This document shows, piece by piece, positions 34,878 to 44,605 of a stretch of DNA of 64,000 nucleotides. The stretch's first letter is position 1. The number at the start of each line of letters is the position of its first letter. A model generated the notes under the pieces. That model did not search any database. It was not told the DNA's origin and saw only the letters and a program-made list of their open reading frames with translations. Origin of the DNA: Allobosea sp. LC85 (GTDB taxonomy: Bacteria; Pseudomonadota; Alphaproteobacteria; Rhizobiales; Beijerinckiaceae); NCBI RefSeq assembly GCF_000735605.1, contig NZ_JPKG01000056.1:1-64000 (forward strand). The letters are read 5' to 3'. A program made the translations under genes and the position numbers.

Positions 34878-35010
34878 GCCAAACTTAGCACGGCGGTCGC
34901 CCGCCATGCCACAGATCCGTCTGCTCGGTAGAGGGGCAGTCGCTTCGACCAGCGCGACGATATCGCCGATCTCCCAAAGCCGATCCGGAACGCCAGCCGC
35001 CATTGCCGGC
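34870..35010 (-). pseudogene. C-terminal remnant of a transposase
   Basis: The minus-strand frame ending at TGA 34870-34872 reads AMAAGVPDRLWEIGDIVALV before a short tail. The pattern PAMAAGVTDRLWEIGDIV is a familiar C-terminal ending of several insertion-sequence transposases in Rhizobiales. No catalytic part remains. Other DNA between 34712 and 35166 shows nothing. Confidence 0.4.
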
Positions 35011-35166
35011 GACGTCCGCGGCTACCAGGAGAACCGACGTCGGAGATCGAAACCACGGATCGCTCGCCATCCTTGCGTGCCGGGTACGCCAAGACCTGAC
35101 CTTGGCTCAGCGACCGTGATTGGGTTGGTCGCCTTTCGCCTGGAAGGCGCGATGATAGAAGGGCGC

Positions 35167-35763
35167 ATGGACATGCGCTTTACCCTCTGTGGGCCCTTCT
35201 CGTTCCGGCAGGAGATCAAGAAGAGCCGCTTCCTTGCGACTGCCGGCCCCATTGCGGATGAAGCAGCGGCCAAGGCGTTTATCGCGGCTCAGTCCGATCC
35301 GGCTGCCCATCACAATTGCTGGGCGTGGCGTTGCGGGCCGAGCTACCGGTTCAACGATGACGGAGAACCGAGCGGCACCGCGGGAAAGCCGATTCTCGCT
35401 GCCATCGACGGGCAGGCGCTCGATGGCGTCGCCGTTGTCGTGACGCGCTGGTTTGGCGGGGTCCTGCTCGGCAGTGGCGGATTGATCCGCGCTTATGGCG
35501 GCACGGCCGCCTTATGCCTGCGCGAGGCCGAGAAGACGGCGCTGATCGAGGCTGCCTCGGCGATGATCACCTGTGCCTTCGGCGACCTGGCGCGCGTTCA
35601 CGCGCGTCTTGCCGATCGACCGGGGGTGCAGGTGAATGATCAGGTCTTCACGGACACCGGCGCCGTGCTGTCGGTATCCGTTCCAAAGCGCGAGGCCGAT
35701 GGGGTCTCCCAGCTGGTGAGGGATGTCACCAGCGGACGCGCGGTGATCAGCTGGAACGAATAG
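35167..35763 (+). CDS. YigZ/IMPACT family protein
   Basis: A 198-residue cytoplasmic protein; ATG 35167 with AGAAGG five bases upstream. The N-terminal UPF0029/Impact domain is clear: FRQEIKKSRFLATAGPI at the start, then WAWRCG, FNDDGEPSGTAGKPIL and the strongly conserved VVVTRWFGGVLLGSGGLIRAYG. The C-terminal domain (about 130-198) is the small ferredoxin-like DUF1949-type part. The biochemical role of YigZ is not settled, with links to translation and nucleotide handling. Single gene. Confidence 0.9.
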   Translation: MDMRFTLCGPFSFRQEIKKSRFLATAGPIADEAAAKAFIAAQSDPAAHHNCWAWRCGPSYRFNDDGEPSGTAGKPILAAIDGQALDGVAVVVTRWFGGVLLGSGGLIRAYGGTAALCLREAEKTALIEAASAMITCAFGDLARVHARLADRPGVQVNDQVFTDTGAVLSVSVPKREADGVSQLVRDVTSGRAVISWNE

Positions 35764-35914
35764 GGTCTCGACCTCCGTGCGGACGCGAGCTCGGCGCCAT
35801 CGCGTCAGCATGAGATTGGCGACAGATCGCTCCGTCTGCACATCAAGCGATCTCCGCTTCGACCGATGCCGGGCGTTACTCAGCCGCGAGCCCCGCAGTC
35901 GACGGCCTGTCTCC

Positions 35915-38233
35915 CTATCGTCGCTTGAGCGCGTCCATAAGGGCGGCACCCAGAGCACCCTGGGTTTCCTTCTGTGGTGTCCGCGGCGGCCCTGCCCGGC
36001 CGACGTTGCCCTTGCCAGCACGAGCATCGTTGCGCCCGTTCTCACGCTGCCCCTTCGAGGCCTCGGAGCCCGCGTCGCTACGCATGGAAAGCGAGATGCG
36101 CTTGCGCTTGATGTCGACCTCCAGCACACGCACCTTCACGACGTCGCCGACCTTCACCACCTCGTGCGCATCCCTTACGAAGCGCTCGGCAAGTTGCGAG
36201 ACGTGGACGAGCCCATCCTGATGGACGCCGATGTCAACGAAGGCACCGAAGGCGGCAACGTTCGTCACCGTGCCCTCCAGCATCATCCCGGTTTCGAGGT
36301 CCTTCATGTCGTCGACGCCGTCCGCGAAGGCCGCGGTCTTGAAGGCAGGGCGCGGGTCGCGGCCTGGCTTGTCGAGTTCGGCGATGATGTCGCGCACGGT
36401 CGGCAAGCCGAAGCGATCGTCGACGAAGGCGCGAGGATCGAGCCTGGACAGTTCGGCGCTATCACCCATCAGGGAGCGCAGGTCACGCCCGCAGGCAGCG
36501 ACGATCTTGCGGGCGACGCCATAGGCTTCCGGATGGACCGATGAGGCGTCGAGCGGCTCGGATCCATCCCGGATGCGCAGGAAGCCGGCGCATTGCTCGA
36601 AGGTCCGAGGTCCGAGCCTGGCAACGGCGAGCAATTGGCGGCGCGTGCCGAACGGTCCGTTGGCATCGCGATGCGCGACGATCGCTTCGGCAAGCGCAGC
36701 GCCGAGCCCCGATACCCGCGCCAGCAGAGAGGCCGAAGCGGTGTTGAGGTCGACCCCGACCGCGTTCACGGCGTCCTCGACCATGGCATCGAGCGCGCGG
36801 GCGAGATGGTACTGATCGACATCGTGCTGATACTGACCGACGCCGATCGACTTCGGATCGATCTTGACGAGTTCCGCCAGCGGGTCCTGCAAGCGCCGGG
36901 CGATGGAAACGGCGCCGCGCAGCGTGACGTCGAGGCCCGGGAACTCGGCGGCGGCCCGTTCCGAGGCGGAATAAACCGAGGCCCCGGCCTCCGATACGAC
37001 CACCTTGATCGGCTTGGGCGGCGGTAGATCGCCCAGCATCTCCGCGACCAGCTTCTCGGTCTCGCGACTGCCCGTACCGTTGCCGATGGCGACGAGTTCG
37101 ACGCCGTGCCTGCGGATGAGGCTCGCAAGCTCGGCCTGCGTGCCGCGAACATCGTTTCTCGGCTGGAAGGGATAGACGGTCGTGGTGGCAAGCAGCTTGC
37201 CGGTGCCATCGACCACCGCCACCTTCACACCGGTACGGATGCCCGGATCGAGACCCATGGTCGCTCTCGATCCGGCAGGTGCTGCCAGGAGCAGATTCTT
37301 GAGGTTGCGGGCGAAGACATTGATCGCCTCGGCTTCCGCCTTCATCCGCAGATCGGTCATCAGGTCAACCGAGAGGTGAAGCGAGAGCTTCACCCGCCAG
37401 GTCCAGCCGACGACCTCCATCAGCCAGGCATCGCCCGGCAAACTTTCGCCGATGGCGTAGGTCTCGGCGATCATGCGCATCACCGGCTTGACCGGACGCG
37501 GATCAGCCTTATCGGCCTCGATGTCGAGCGTCAGTATGTCCTCGTTCCGGCCCCGCAGCATGGCCAGCGCACGGTGGCTTGGCACGTTGGCCCAGCGCTC
37601 GGTGTGATCGAAATAGTCGGAGAATTTGGCACCCGCCTCCTCCTTTCCTTCGATCACCTTCGCACGCAAATCCGCCTTCTGACGGAGATAGCCGCGGAGA
37701 CGACCGAGCAGCTCAGCATTCTGGGCGAACTGCTCCGACAGGATGTCCCGAGCTCCTTCCAGCGCGCTCTTGGTTTCGGGCACATCGTCGGTGAGGTAGG
37801 CCGCCGCCAGCTCGGCCGGCACCGCCTTGCGATCGGCAAGGATCGCGTCGGCGAGTGGCCCGAGGCCGCGCTCACGAGCAATCTCTGCCCTGTTGCGGCG
37901 CTTGGGCTTGAAGGGAAGATAGATGTCCTCCAGCTCCGCCTTGGTCGTGGCGGCAGCGATGGAGGCCTCGAGTTCAAGCGTGAGCTTTTCCTGCTGGCGA
38001 ATGGCCTCGAGGATGGTGCCGCGTCGGCCTTCCAGCTCGCGCAGATAGATCAGCCGTTCGCCGAGCTGGCGCAGTTGGGTGTCGTCGAGTCCCCCGGTGG
38101 CCTCCTTGCGATAGCGCGCGATGAAGGGAATGGTCGCACCCTCGTCGATCAGTGCGATGGCGGCGGCTGCCTGCGGCAGGCGCGCGCCGATCTCGGCGGC
38201 GATGCGGGATGCGATGGCGGAGTTGTCGGACAT
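35915..38233 (-). CDS. tex: Tex family transcription accessory RNA-binding protein
   Basis: A 772-residue protein of normal Tex length. In order: helical Tex-like N-terminal domain (about 1-200), YqgF-like RNase H fold (about 320-450, [12 protein letters not shown]-type start: [18 protein letters not shown]), helix-hairpin-helix region (about 490-560, [20 protein letters not shown]), and an S1 RNA-binding domain (about 650-722, [20 protein letters not shown]). The tail is charged and low-complexity. Tex binds nucleic acids and affects transcription and stress gene expression. Stands alone. Confidence 0.95.
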   Translation of the reverse strand: MSDNSAIASRIAAEIGARLPQAAAAIALIDEGATIPFIARYRKEATGGLDDTQLRQLGERLIYLRELEGRRGTILEAIRQQEKLTLELEASIAAATTKAELEDIYLPFKPKRRNRAEIARERGLGPLADAILADRKAVPAELAAAYLTDDVPETKSALEGARDILSEQFAQNAELLGRLRGYLRQKADLRAKVIEGKEEAGAKFSDYFDHTERWANVPSHRALAMLRGRNEDILTLDIEADKADPRPVKPVMRMIAETYAIGESLPGDAWLMEVVGWTWRVKLSLHLSVDLMTDLRMKAEAEAINVFARNLKNLLLAAPAGSRATMGLDPGIRTGVKVAVVDGTGKLLATTTVYPFQPRNDVRGTQAELASLIRRHGVELVAIGNGTGSRETEKLVAEMLGDLPPPKPIKVVVSEAGASVYSASERAAAEFPGLDVTLRGAVSIARRLQDPLAELVKIDPKSIGVGQYQHDVDQYHLARALDAMVEDAVNAVGVDLNTASASLLARVSGLGAALAEAIVAHRDANGPFGTRRQLLAVARLGPRTFEQCAGFLRIRDGSEPLDASSVHPEAYGVARKIVAACGRDLRSLMGDSAELSRLDPRAFVDDRFGLPTVRDIIAELDKPGRDPRPAFKTAAFADGVDDMKDLETGMMLEGTVTNVAAFGAFVDIGVHQDGLVHVSQLAERFVRDAHEVVKVGDVVKVRVLEVDIKRKRISLSMRSDAGSEASKGQRENGRNDARAGKGNVGRAGPPRTPQKETQGALGAALMDALKRR

Positions 38234-38703
38234 TCAGAACACTGGAACCGTTGCTGGAACAGAAATGATAGTTGGCGGCCATTCAGGTGCCTAGGCGATG
38301 CAGCATCCGCACCGATCATGCCTCTTTCATAGCACCGCTCTCGATCACCTCCATCCCGCACCGACGGTCCCGTCCGGAACCGGACGCTCGCCGCTCCATG
38401 CTTACCCCGAGCGGTTCGGGCCATCTCCGGTCTCATTGGAATGCGAGGCCTGAGCCGACACCCGCGCTGCGCAAACGCCAAGCCGACGAAGGGGGCTGGC
38501 AGAGGCGCGATTCGACGTCTACGTCCCCCGTGCCTTCGTTCTCACATCGTGGCCGTGGCTCGGCCCTGGCTTCCCGTCGCGCCGCCGCGGAGCGCCCGCT
38601 CAGCCGATCAGCGTGTCGCCATGAGCCCGCGCGGTGCGGATTGCGGCCGCAACGTCGGAGCGATCCGGTAGCCTCGCCAGGCTGGCGGCCATCTGAGAGC
38701 CAC
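38234..38703. other. gene-poor region
   Basis: No confident gene. A minus-strand frame at 38600-38692 encodes 30 protein-like residues (MAASLARLPDRSDVAAAIRT then ARAHGDTLIG) just after the hypothetical gene at 38704; it could be a remnant or a frameshifted tail. The tex promoter should also be in this region. Confidence 0.35.
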
Positions 38704-39402
38704 TCAACCTGCCAGCATGCAATCCGCCAAGCTGTAGCAGTGGCTCGCCTGATAGGCGTTCCGACCCCGGTTCATGTGCGTCAGATTGAAAGTCCGAATG
38801 GCACCCAGGATGCGGCGAGCCGCAAGGAAACGGCGGATCGAGGCGGAGCTCCGCACATTGATGCCGAACATATCTGCGCCGCGCGGGAAGAAATAGCTGA
38901 CATCTTCTGGCGCCGTGACGCAGTGTTGGAGAAAAGGTTCGTCCACATGGCTCTGTGCGGGTGAATGGTCCGTGGTGAAATCCGAAAGATGCACCAAGAA
39001 TCTCGCACGGATGCCCTCGCCGTCCGCATAGATTGTGAAAAGCTCCATCCAGCTCGCATTAACGCGGACGAGCGGCTTGTCGGACGTCGAGGGCAGACAA
39101 GAAACCGACCAGTAGTGACGCTCGCTCTTGCGCGGGATGGGGATGCAGTTTTGGCCGTAGAGCCTGAGAATCTCCAGAACGTCTTGTGCCTGCGGGCGAC
39201 GAAGCAGCTTTTGAAATCTCGTGACGTACTTGAACCGCAGTTCGAGGGACTCCGAGCGCTCGTCGGCGTCGCACAAGTCGATCCTGCCCTCTATCCAATT
39301 GCGCTGCTGCTCAAGATCCAGAAATTGGCGCAGGCCGGTGGTGCCGCGGCGAGGAGTCGTGCTCACGTCAGGTGCCATGCGAGATCCATCTGTGCCGGCC
39401 AT
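38704..39402 (-). CDS. hypothetical protein, composition unlike neighbours
   Basis: A 232-residue protein (MAGTDGSRMAPDVSTTPRRG...; a second ATG is eight codons in). It has mixed charged and hydrophobic content without signal or membrane segments, and no motif I recognise; a stretch rich in aromatic residues (ERHYWSVSCLP, FTIYADGEGIRARFLVHL) suggests a folded domain. Codon use looks less GC-extreme than its neighbours, which hints at recent acquisition. No partner genes. Confidence 0.5.
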   Translation of the reverse strand: MAGTDGSRMAPDVSTTPRRGTTGLRQFLDLEQQRNWIEGRIDLCDADERSESLELRFKYVTRFQKLLRRPQAQDVLEILRLYGQNCIPIPRKSERHYWSVSCLPSTSDKPLVRVNASWMELFTIYADGEGIRARFLVHLSDFTTDHSPAQSHVDEPFLQHCVTAPEDVSYFFPRGADMFGINVRSSASIRRFLAARRILGAIRTFNLTHMNRGRNAYQASHCYSLADCMLAG

Positions 39403-39681
39403 TGCGGGGATTCTGCCAGATCATGGATCAGTCTCAGGACAATACATGACCGTAGCTGACGTCGGCGCGAATCCCGAAGGTGGCTATTGCCGATCACGCG
39501 GCTTCCTCGTTGCGCCCAACCGTCCAGTGAGATTGTTGGCTTGCTCTCCCGCGTTTGCCCGGGGCGAGTGGCTGTCGGCAAACGGGAGACCGAAACCGGG
39601 CCGCCGACGGCACTAGCTTCTCACATCGATGCCGCAGTGCGCCATAAGCAGACATCCGGCGAGGATGATACCCTTCATGGT

Positions 39682-40575
39682 CTATCCCTGATCCTTGAGG
39701 AGACGCTCGACGCAGGTCGCCAGCGAGCCGCGCCATGCGGGAAGCGTAACGCCGTGCCGCGCGGCGAGCTTGCCGCAGTCGAGCCGTGAATTGGCCGGCC
39801 TCTGCGCTGGCGTCGGGTAATCCGTCGTGGCGATGCGTTTGACCGCGACCGGCTTGCCGCCGAGCCGCTCCCGCTCTGCGAAGATCGCCTCGGCGACATC
39901 GGCCCAGACCGCTTCGCCCGCAGCGCTCATGTGAAAGATGCCGCGCAGCGTCTCGTCCTGGGGGCGGGCGACCAGATTGTGCGCCACCGCCAGGACGGCG
40001 TCGGCGATGTCGAGCGCGCTGGTCGGGCAGCCCTGCTGGTCCGCGACCACGCCGACCTCGTCGCAGGTTTCGGCCAGGCGCAGCATGGTCTTGACGAAAT
40101 TCTTGCCGAAGGGGCTGTAGATCCAGGCCGTGCGCAGGATCGCGTGGTTGTCCGAGGCGGCCGCGACCGCCCGCTCGCCGGCCAGCTTGCTGGCACCATA
40201 GGCTGAGATCGGCCCGGTCGCGTCGTCCTCGCGATAGGGCCGGTCGAGCGCCCCGTCGAAGACGTAGTCGGTCGAGATCTGGATAACGGGGACGCCAAGT
40301 GCGGCAGCCGCGCGCGCCGCTTCACCCGCCGCCTCGCCGTTGACGCGCATGGCGAGGTCGGGTTCGCTCTCAGCCTGGTCAACCGCCGTATAGGCCGCCG
40401 CATTGACGATGACATGGGGCCTGGCCGCGCGCAGCGCTGGCGCGACCATTTTGGGGATGGCGAGATCCAGATCCGGGCGGCGGAGCGCGACGACTTCAAC
40501 ACCGGCCGGCACGCGCTCCAGCATGGCGCGGACGACCTGGCCGGTCCAACCGGTGACGACGATGCGCAGACCCAT
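39682..40575 (-). CDS. rfbD: dTDP-4-dehydrorhamnose reductase
   Basis: A 297-residue short-chain dehydrogenase-type enzyme that reduces dTDP-4-keto-L-rhamnose to dTDP-L-rhamnose for surface glycans. Seen: N-terminal nucleotide loop (VVTGWTGQVV; the usual second Gly of GxxGQLG is Val), INAAAYTAVDQAES-type motif (VNAAAYTAVDQAESE), STDYVFDG, and the catalytic YGASKLAGE. It follows directly on a truncated rfbC (TGATG overlap). rfbA and rfbB are not in the window, so either another copy of the pathway exists or this is a leftover. Confidence 0.92.
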   Translation of the reverse strand: MGLRIVVTGWTGQVVRAMLERVPAGVEVVALRRPDLDLAIPKMVAPALRAARPHVIVNAAAYTAVDQAESEPDLAMRVNGEAAGEAARAAAALGVPVIQISTDYVFDGALDRPYREDDATGPISAYGASKLAGERAVAAASDNHAILRTAWIYSPFGKNFVKTMLRLAETCDEVGVVADQQGCPTSALDIADAVLAVAHNLVARPQDETLRGIFHMSAAGEAVWADVAEAIFAERERLGGKPVAVKRIATTDYPTPAQRPANSRLDCGKLAARHGVTLPAWRGSLATCVERLLKDQG

Positions 40576-40796
40576 CAGTCGAAAAACCGCAGCATCTCGG
40601 CGAGCCGCGGATGCTCAAGCCGCGGATGCTTGCGATCCTTGTCGGAGAGGGTCAGCGAGGTCAGGGGCAGACCCCCGTCGATGCCGAGGGCCGGATCATC
40701 GAAGGCGAGCCTATGATCGTTCTCGAGCGCGTAGGGCGTGGTGACCTTGTAGAGCATTTCGGTGTCCGGCTCGGGTGTGACGAAGGGCATTGTCAT
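40575..40796 (-). pseudogene. rfbC: C-terminal remnant of dTDP-4-dehydrorhamnose 3,5-epimerase
   Basis: Seventy-three codons matching only the end of RfbC: EMLYKVTTPYALENDHRLAF, DDPALGIDGGLPLTS and LTLSDKDRKHPRL. Full RfbC has about 180 residues, with the catalytic His and Tyr in the missing N-terminal part. Upstream lies only repeat DNA. A short duplication doubles HPRLE near the end. The fragment abuts rfbD, showing that an rfbCD arrangement once existed here. Confidence 0.75.
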
Positions 40797-41341
40797 GTCT
40801 GGATGGCGCCTTTGGCAATGTGATTTTGGCGATGCTTGAGCTTTGCGGGTCGGGTGCAGTCACGTCTCCGGCCTGTTTGCGCGGCACGATATGACCGCTG
40901 GCCCTGATGTTGTCCGCTTGAACCGATCCCAATCACGTTGACGCGCTGTTGATGCGCAAGACACAAACGCCCGTCGCTCGTCCGGGGAAAACGCGCCGGG
41001 AGCGGACGCTGCCTCGACGCCTGAAAGCGGACGCGACGCGGATCAAAGCTCGCCCGGTGTCTACGGAACGAGCAGATGCACAAGCGATGACGGATTCACG
41101 AGGGCCGCTTTCCGCTGCGCGCCTTGCGCGCGTTCTTTCCGCCGCTCTAGGATCGGCCTGCTGACATCGCGGCGAGACTAGATCACGCTGCGTTTGGACG
41201 AAATCGTCCAAACGCAGAAAACGTGATCGACTCTCATCGTTTAGAGCATGCTTTATGCGAAAAACCGTTGCCACTTTTTCGCAGCAGGCTCTAAGCGCAC
41301 CCCGCGACCGTTCCCTCTGCTCAAACGGAAGGTCTCAAGGC
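40797..41341. other. gene-free region with repeats
   Basis: No gene seen. It holds the second copy of the element with core ACGCCCGTCGCTCGTCCGGG (about 40973-41000) and the composite family C element below. The deletion that cut rfbC probably ends near 40796. Confidence 0.6.
41181..41294. repeat. composite palindromic repeat, family C, copy 2
   Basis: A perfect hairpin CTGCGTTTGGACGA/TCGTCCAAACGCAG (41188-41217) is framed by GATCACG and CGTGATC. It is followed by TAGAGCATGC ... GCAGCAGGCTCTA (41242-41294), which is related to 21977-22032. It lies just upstream of the binding-protein gene. Confidence 0.85.
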
Positions 41342-42922
41342 ATGAAGCGTCGGACATTTCTGGGCGCTGCCGCTGGCGCCGCCGTCTCGGTGATCGCAAA
41401 GCCCAGTGTCGCGCAGCCGGCAAAAGTCCTGAAATTCGTTCCCGAGGCGGATGTCGCGATCGTCGATCCGGTCTGGACGACGGCGACGGTGACGCGCAAT
41501 CACGGCTACCTCGTCTTCGATACGCTCTATGGGCAGAACGCCGACTATGGTTTCGAGCCCCAGATGGTGGCGGGCCATACCATCGAGGATGACGGCAAGA
41601 CCTGGCGACTGACATTGCGCGAGGGCCTGCGTTTTCATGATGGCGAGCCGGTGCGGGCGCAGGACGTCGTGCCGAGCATCCGTCGCTTTTCCGCCCGCGA
41701 TGCCTTCGGCCGGGCGTTGATGGATGCGACGGACGAGTTGTCGGCCGAATCCGACCGGGTCGTGACATTCCGCCTGAAGCGACCGTTCCCGCTGCTTCCG
41801 GCCGCGCTTGGCAAGACGGGAACGTCGATGCCCTGCATCATGCCGGAACGGTTCGCGGTGACCGACCCCAACAAGCAGGTGACGGAGATGGTCGGCAGCG
41901 GCCCGTATCGCTTCAAGGCCGACGAGCGGGTGCCGGGCGCATTGGCGGTGTATGAAAAATTCGCAGGCTATGTTCCGCGCTCGAATGGCTCGGCCACCTT
42001 CACCGCCGGCCCCAAGACCGTCTTCTTCGACCGGGTCGAGTGGCGCATCATGCCCGACCCTTCGACGGCGGCCAACGCGCTCAGTACCGGTGAGATCGAC
42101 TGGTGGCAGAACCCGACACCGGATCTGCTGGCTGCGCTGAGAGCCAAGGCCGGACTGAAGCTCGAAGGTCTCGATCCGGCCGGCGGCATCGGCTGCCTGC
42201 GCTTCAACAGTCTGCTCCCGCCTTTCGACAATCCCGCGATCCGGCGCGCCCTGCTCGGCGCCATCGACCAGAGCGAGTTCATGACCGCGGTCGCCGGCGA
42301 CGAACGCTCGATGTGGAAGGACCATGTCGGCGTGTTCAGCCCGGACACGCCGCTCGCGACCACGGCCGGAACGGAGGCCCTGGTCGGCAAGCGGAATTTC
42401 GCGGCAGTCAGGCGCGAGCTTGCGGCAGCCGGCTACAGGGGCGAGCGCATCGTGCTGCTGGATCCGACCGATTACCCCTCGACCCATGCGCTGGCGATGG
42501 TGGCGGCGGACGCGCTGCAGAAATCCGGGATGAACGTCGACCTGGTCTCGACCGACTGGGGCACCGTCGTTCAACGCCGCGCCAGCAAGCAGCCCATCGA
42601 CAAGGGCGGCTGGAACATCTTCTTCACCTACCTGAACGGCACCAACAATTTCGATCCCGCAAGCCAGCTCGGCATCCGCGGCAATGGCGATCAGGCCTGG
42701 TTCGGCTGGCCGAAATCGCCGCGCCTGGAAGAGCTGCGTCTCGATTGGTTCGCGGCCAGGGACATCGCCGCCCAAAAGACGATCTGCGCCGAAATCCAGA
42801 AGCAGTTCTTCGTCGAGGTGCCCTATATCCCGCTCGGCGCCTATTACGAGAAGACGGCCTATCGCGGATTGACCGGGATGCGTATTGGCTTCGCACAATT
42901 CTACGACGTGAAACGAGCATGA
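41342..42922 (+). CDS. family 5 ABC transporter substrate-binding protein (peptide/opine type)
   Basis: A 526-residue periplasmic binding protein with a twin-arginine signal (MKRRTFLGAAAGAAVSVIAK). The body matches bacterial extracellular solute-binding family 5: YLVFDTLYGQ, WRLTLREGLRFHDGEPVRAQDV, TGTSMPCIMP and VGSGPYRF. The frame is open upstream into a repeat, but ATG 41342 gives the signal peptide. Its stop overlaps the next start (ATGA). No permease or ATPase genes are next to it, so it must work with a transporter encoded elsewhere. Its pairing with an M81 protein suggests a peptide-like or amide ligand. Confidence 0.9.
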   Translation: MKRRTFLGAAAGAAVSVIAKPSVAQPAKVLKFVPEADVAIVDPVWTTATVTRNHGYLVFDTLYGQNADYGFEPQMVAGHTIEDDGKTWRLTLREGLRFHDGEPVRAQDVVPSIRRFSARDAFGRALMDATDELSAESDRVVTFRLKRPFPLLPAALGKTGTSMPCIMPERFAVTDPNKQVTEMVGSGPYRFKADERVPGALAVYEKFAGYVPRSNGSATFTAGPKTVFFDRVEWRIMPDPSTAANALSTGEIDWWQNPTPDLLAALRAKAGLKLEGLDPAGGIGCLRFNSLLPPFDNPAIRRALLGAIDQSEFMTAVAGDERSMWKDHVGVFSPDTPLATTAGTEALVGKRNFAAVRRELAAAGYRGERIVLLDPTDYPSTHALAMVAADALQKSGMNVDLVSTDWGTVVQRRASKQPIDKGGWNIFFTYLNGTNNFDPASQLGIRGNGDQAWFGWPKSPRLEELRLDWFAARDIAAQKTICAEIQKQFFVEVPYIPLGAYYEKTAYRGLTGMRIGFAQFYDVKRA

Positions 42923-44439
42923 TGTCCAAGCCGATCCGTATCGCCGTTCTCCAGTTCGCGCATGAGACCGTCACCTTCCTCCCCAACGACACCACCCGGG
43001 AGGATTTCATCTATCCCGGCTCGCCGGCCGGCGGCGAGGCGCTGCTTGCGACCGACCCGAAGGGCTATATGGGCGGCTTCGTCCAGGTTGCGCGCGACTA
43101 TGACGATGTCGAGCTGATCGGCATCACCTCCCCGCTCTGGCCACGCACCGGCACGGGCTCGGGCTGGATCACGCGCGATGCCTACGAGCATTTCCTCGGT
43201 GTCATGATCGCGGAATTGCGGGCGCAACCGAGGCTGGACGGCGTCTATCTGGCGCTTCACGGCGCGCTGGCCGTGCGCGGCGTAGCCCGTCCCGAGGCCG
43301 ATATCGCAAGGCGCGTCCGCGAGGTCGTCGGCCGGGAGGCCTTCATCTCCTCGACATTCGATCCCCATGGCAATGAGGACGAAGCCTTTCTCGAGCAGGC
43401 CGACATGGCCTTCAGCGTGAAATACTTCCCGCATTACGACATGCACCTGCAGGGCGAGCGCGCGGCGCGCATGCTGGTCAGGGCGATCCGCGGCAGCTTC
43501 AGGCCGGTACACCGGTCGCTGCGGATTCCGATCCTCGCCCCCACGGTCGTGATGTGGACCGGCGCCTCGCCCTGGTCCGATCTGGTCCAGCGGGCGCTGA
43601 TCTGGGAGGCACGCGAGCCGGATGTCTTCGTCAATGTCTTCTTCGGGTTTCCCTGGTCGGACGTTCCCGATGCCGGGATGGGCCTTCAGGTCCTGACCAA
43701 TGACGACCCGGATCTCGCCGAGCGCGTGCTCCTCGATATGGCCGACTGGATCTGGCGACGGCGCGATGCGCTGCTCGAGACCGTGACGATCCACAGGATG
43801 AAGGACGGCGTCGCTCTCGCCCGTGAGGCCGTGACGGCCGGCCGGGCGCCGGTCGTGCTCGCCGATTACAGCGATCGCTCGGGCTACGCCACCTGGCTGC
43901 TGCAGGAGATCATCGCGCAAAAGCTCGAACGCACCCTGATCGCCACCATTGCCTCACCCGACGCCATTGCGTCCGTGCTGGCGGCCGGCGCCGGGCCTGG
44001 CGACGCGTTCGACGCGGAGATTGGCGGGCTTGTCGATGAAACGGCCGGAGAGGCCGTGCGCATCACGGGCACCATACGCGCTATCCGGGCGGCGACGACC
44101 GTGCGCGGCATGGGCAACGCGACTGTCTGCGTCAGCTTCGGCAACGGCAATGTGCTGGTCCTGAGCCCCTATCTGGTCCAGATCATCGAGCCATCGGACC
44201 TCTGGCAGCTCGGTCTCAAGCCCGAGGACTTCGATGTCATCGCGATCAAGTCCCGCGTCCACTTCCGCCGGGGTTTCGACGATAGCGGTTTCGCGCCGAC
44301 GATCCTCCTGGTCGAGCCGCCGAAACCGTTCATGGGCACGGTGCATCTCGAAGCCCTGCCCTACGCCAATCTCACGCTGACGGACTACTATCCCTACGGC
44401 AGCCCGCGCTTTCCGCCGGAGGAGAACGGAAACCCCTAG
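42919..44439 (+). CDS. M81 family metallopeptidase (MlrC-like)
   Basis: A 506-residue protein of the MlrC family, named after the zinc peptidase that finishes microcystin breakdown. Family features: IAVLQFAHETVTFLP at the start (His in the FxHETNTF motif), YLALHGALAVRG, STFDPHGN, FPHYDMHLQGERAA, and in the C-terminal domain ADYSDRSGYATW (usually D-x-xDNPGGG), which is altered. Metal ligands are probably the Asp and His of these motifs. The gene is coupled to the binding protein before it, pointing to uptake and cleavage of a small peptide-like compound. The actual substrate is unknown. Confidence 0.87.
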   Translation: MMSKPIRIAVLQFAHETVTFLPNDTTREDFIYPGSPAGGEALLATDPKGYMGGFVQVARDYDDVELIGITSPLWPRTGTGSGWITRDAYEHFLGVMIAELRAQPRLDGVYLALHGALAVRGVARPEADIARRVREVVGREAFISSTFDPHGNEDEAFLEQADMAFSVKYFPHYDMHLQGERAARMLVRAIRGSFRPVHRSLRIPILAPTVVMWTGASPWSDLVQRALIWEAREPDVFVNVFFGFPWSDVPDAGMGLQVLTNDDPDLAERVLLDMADWIWRRRDALLETVTIHRMKDGVALAREAVTAGRAPVVLADYSDRSGYATWLLQEIIAQKLERTLIATIASPDAIASVLAAGAGPGDAFDAEIGGLVDETAGEAVRITGTIRAIRAATTVRGMGNATVCVSFGNGNVLVLSPYLVQIIEPSDLWQLGLKPEDFDVIAIKSRVHFRRGFDDSGFAPTILLVEPPKPFMGTVHLEALPYANLTLTDYYPYGSPRFPPEENGNP

Positions 44440-44605
44440 GCGTCACCTCAAGGGTCCAGAACGATGAGCGCCGGCGGGCACGACCGCCCCGGCCGTTCCG
44501 CCAGGGGCGGATTCTGCATCGCCGCCCGACAGCGGACCCACACCGCGTAGCCCTCCTTCGACCGGAATCGACCCAATGCGGGCTTTCGACTAACGCCGGT
44601 CGACT

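Noticed and set aside
42103-42918. 272-residue N-terminal extension of the M81 protein
   Set aside because: Overlaps the binding-protein gene in another frame; the family starts at the ATGA-coupled ATG 42919.
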